A stretch of DNA of 10,000 nucleotides from Trachelipus rathkii (lineage: Eukaryota > Arthropoda > Malacostraca > Isopoda > Trachelipodidae), in the NCBI GenBank assembly GCA_015478945.1, contig JABUQX010022708.1, forward strand, positions 1-10,000, written 5' to 3'. This document shows, piece after piece, positions 8,821 through 10,000 of the stretch; the first letter of the stretch is position 1, and every line of letters starts with the position of its first letter. The position numbers and the translations under genes were made by a program. The notes under the pieces were generated by a model, which had not been told where the DNA came from, did not search any database, and saw only the letters and a list, made by a program, of their open reading frames with translations.

Positions 8821-9358
8821 AATGGTAGATTGAACAATATTACATACTTTTGTAACAAGTGAGAGCTCCCAAAGATGGTGAAGCATCAAGCAGACATGTT
8901 CCAGCAATGTTGTCCACCTTCATGATGGAGTCAACGGGTCACTAAAACTTCGCGCTGCTCTAAGAAAAGGCTCCAATTTGGAGAATGTGCAGTGAACAGT
9001 GAGGAAGTGGCCACAAGTTCATTGAGCCAACTATTATTTGCAATACCGGGAGGCTCCACAGGATTCCACAGGGTTCTCCCCATTCGAACTCCTGTATGGT
9101 AGGACTGTGCGAGGTCCTATGCAAATTTTACATGAAATTTGGGCGGGGGATATTAATCCTGAAGAGGCAAGGTCAACATATAGATATGTTTTCGACTTGC
9201 AGCAAAGAAGAATGGAACCTCCACGGTTGGCTGGTCAGAATTTAGCGAAGGCCCAAATTTCCCAGAAAAGATACTATGACAAGAGTGCAAAAGGCCAGAA
9301 AATATTGGAAAGTATGGTAGTATCTAGCATCTTAGTATTATCTCGTATTATACTATAG
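8821..9358 (+). pseudogene. Ty3/Gypsy pol relic: integrase core end and C-terminal region
   Basis: This is the best-preserved part. VNGSLKLRAALRKG (8930-8971) matches the F-N-G-T-L-K-x-M-L-R-K helix after the catalytic glutamate. The residue at the glutamate position is Asp (8924-8926). RMCSEQ (8982-8999), HKFIEP (9012-9029) and LLFA (9031-9042) follow in shifting frames; extra single bases at 9011, 9030 and 9043 are the visible causes. Then a clean frame reads REAPQDSTGFSPFELLYGR and continues through KAQISQKRYYDKSAK, hallmark sequence of animal Gypsy integrases. It degenerates after about 9300, where the G-D-x-V-L-V-L-L-P segment would be. The first Asn-Gly (8821-8826) and the second (8933-8938) are about 36 codons apart, against 7 in the family, so about 90 bases appear inserted between them. 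Confidence 0.85.
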
Positions 9359-9403
9359 ACTACGTTCACTAGATGACTAACAAAATGAAAAGTTAGTTGT
9401 ATT

Positions 9404-9423
9404 AGAAGATGGGGCGGAAGGAG
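9404..9423 (+). other. Possible degraded polypurine tract
   Basis: AGAAGATGGGGCGGAAGGAG is purine apart from one T and one C, and lies about 45 bases after the last open pol codon. LTR retrotransposons carry a polypurine tract just before the 3' LTR, where it primes plus-strand DNA synthesis, so the position fits. No TG-starting LTR with a matching copy upstream was found. The same bases could instead be a remnant of the integrase C-terminal coding sequence. Confidence 0.2.
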
Positions 9424-9850
9424 CCCAACTAAAAACTTACACTAGGTGATGTGCATTGAGAAAATAGTCCTATACTCTAGTGATATAATAGCAAGGAGCT
9501 AATTTTATGACCTAAAAAACACAGAACTGTAATTTAGCTAAAAACAATTCATTATACTATTTAATTAAAGTGTGATTGATTTCTAGTTTGATGTTTAACT
9601 ATTCACATTAATATTAACAGGACTATTACTTATTTTGTTTTTGTTGTTGTTTATTGTTGTTGTGTGAGGGTTGTTTGTGTGAGTTGTTCTCTCTGTTTTT
9701 TTTTAATATTTTTTTTTGCCAAAACTCCTAAAAATTATTTCCAAATTTTCCAAATTATTTCCAGTATCAAAAAATACTTCAAGAATATATTTATTTTTCT
9801 TGTTAAATGAATTGGTATTAAAAGAGAATATGCTTATACCCAGCAAAAAA
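9424..9850. other. Low-complexity spacer, possible 3' LTR remnant
   Basis: No open frame or motif is supported. The interval becomes T-rich and G/T-rich at 9634-9718, with TTG and TG short repeats and two nine-T runs (9696-9704 and 9709-9717), followed by short AAATTATTTCC-like near-repeats around 9729-9765. By position it could contain a decayed 3' LTR, but I could not find a matching copy upstream of pol. Confidence 0.45.
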
Positions 9851-9851
9851 T

Positions 9852-10000
9852 TCCTATAGGATCAAATCCATTCCTATCCTAATTAAGATAGGAATGGATG
9901 GGATCCTATAGGATCCCATCCATTCCTATCTTAATTAAGATAGGAATGTATGGGATCCTATAAGATCCTAAAAATTCCTATAGGATCCCATCCATTCCTA
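9852..10000. repeat. Nested palindromic repeat array (26-bp half-units)
   Basis: The sequence 9852-9965 is one large inverted repeat about a centre at 9908/9909: 57 base pairs per arm with 5 mismatches by hand alignment. Further palindrome centres lie at 9882/9883, 9934/9935 and 9960/9961, each 26 bp apart. The array is thus a 26-bp half-unit (from TTAAGATAGG to GGGATCCTA) set alternately head-to-head and tail-to-tail, giving a 52-bp direct period. Centres alternate between TTAATTAA-type and CCTATAGG-type cores. After 9966 the phase breaks: the next CCTATAGG core comes 20 bp on instead of 26, and the repeat continues past the window end. It resembles a fold-back or MITE-like element or a palindromic satellite; no coding capacity is present. 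Confidence 0.9.

Larger units (their letters stand above)
6584..9358 (+). mobile_element. Degenerate Ty3/Gypsy LTR retrotransposon (pol region)
   Basis: The motifs of reverse transcriptase, RNase H and integrase follow one another in the RT-RH-IN order that separates Ty3/Gypsy from Ty1/Copia. The overall span (about 2.77 kb) is near that of an intact RT-RH-IN region. Intact elements copy their RNA into DNA and insert it with the integrase. This copy cannot, because it has dozens of stops and frameshifts, an apparently missing RT active site and deletions in the integrase core. No LTRs, primer-binding site, gag or protease were recognised, so the element is either truncated or too diverged at its ends. 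The integrase sequence is closest in style to elements found in invertebrate and aquatic animal genomes; this is from memory of the family, not a search. Confidence 0.75.

Noticed and set aside
1..10000. Mitochondrial or plastid origin, suggested by the very high A+T content
   Set aside because: No organelle rRNA, tRNA or protein gene is present, and the window carries a nuclear-type Gypsy retrotransposon.

Overview
The window looks like non-genic nuclear DNA from a eukaryote, most likely a metazoan. It is extremely A+T-rich, full of (TA)n tracts and short microsatellites, and has no long open reading frame, no rRNA or tRNA, and no bacterial-style operon. The only recognisable protein homology is a Ty3/Gypsy retrotransposon pol of the type common in animals, and it is heavily decayed. 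The species cannot be named from this sequence.

Layout. Positions 1-960 and about 1411-3240 are TA-dominated sequence with no supportable gene. Between them, 961-1410 is a less TA-rich island with a TATA-box-like site (979-988) and splice-site-like sequences, but no gene I recognise. Positions 3240-4680 are purine-rich and then mixed sequence, with short open frames that could be exons or chance (3468-3659; 4147-4673) and an (AAT)n microsatellite. Positions 4690-5640 return to TA-rich DNA, including a 35-bp perfect TA run. Positions 5640-6580 are mixed sequence with one short charged open frame and a few small hairpins.

The main content is at about 6584-9358 on the + strand. Motifs there appear in the order and roughly the spacing of a Ty3/Gypsy pol: reverse transcriptase fingers, palm and YxDD-like region (6584-7135), a poorly readable connection (7136-7718), RNase H (7719-8137), integrase zinc-binding region (about 8508-8567), integrase core (8581-8805), and integrase C-terminal half (8921-9358). 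Reading frames are broken by many stops, frameshifts, small deletions and insertions, so this is a pseudogene. The last part is far better preserved (one open frame 9038-9358) than the rest. A purine-rich stretch at 9404-9423 may be a degraded polypurine tract. No LTR pair, gag or protease was recognised.

The right edge (9852-10000) holds a compact array of nested palindromes: a 26-bp half-unit in alternating orientation (52-bp period) that runs off the window. This and the decay pattern of pol are the most interesting structures here. I found no credible new multi-gene system.
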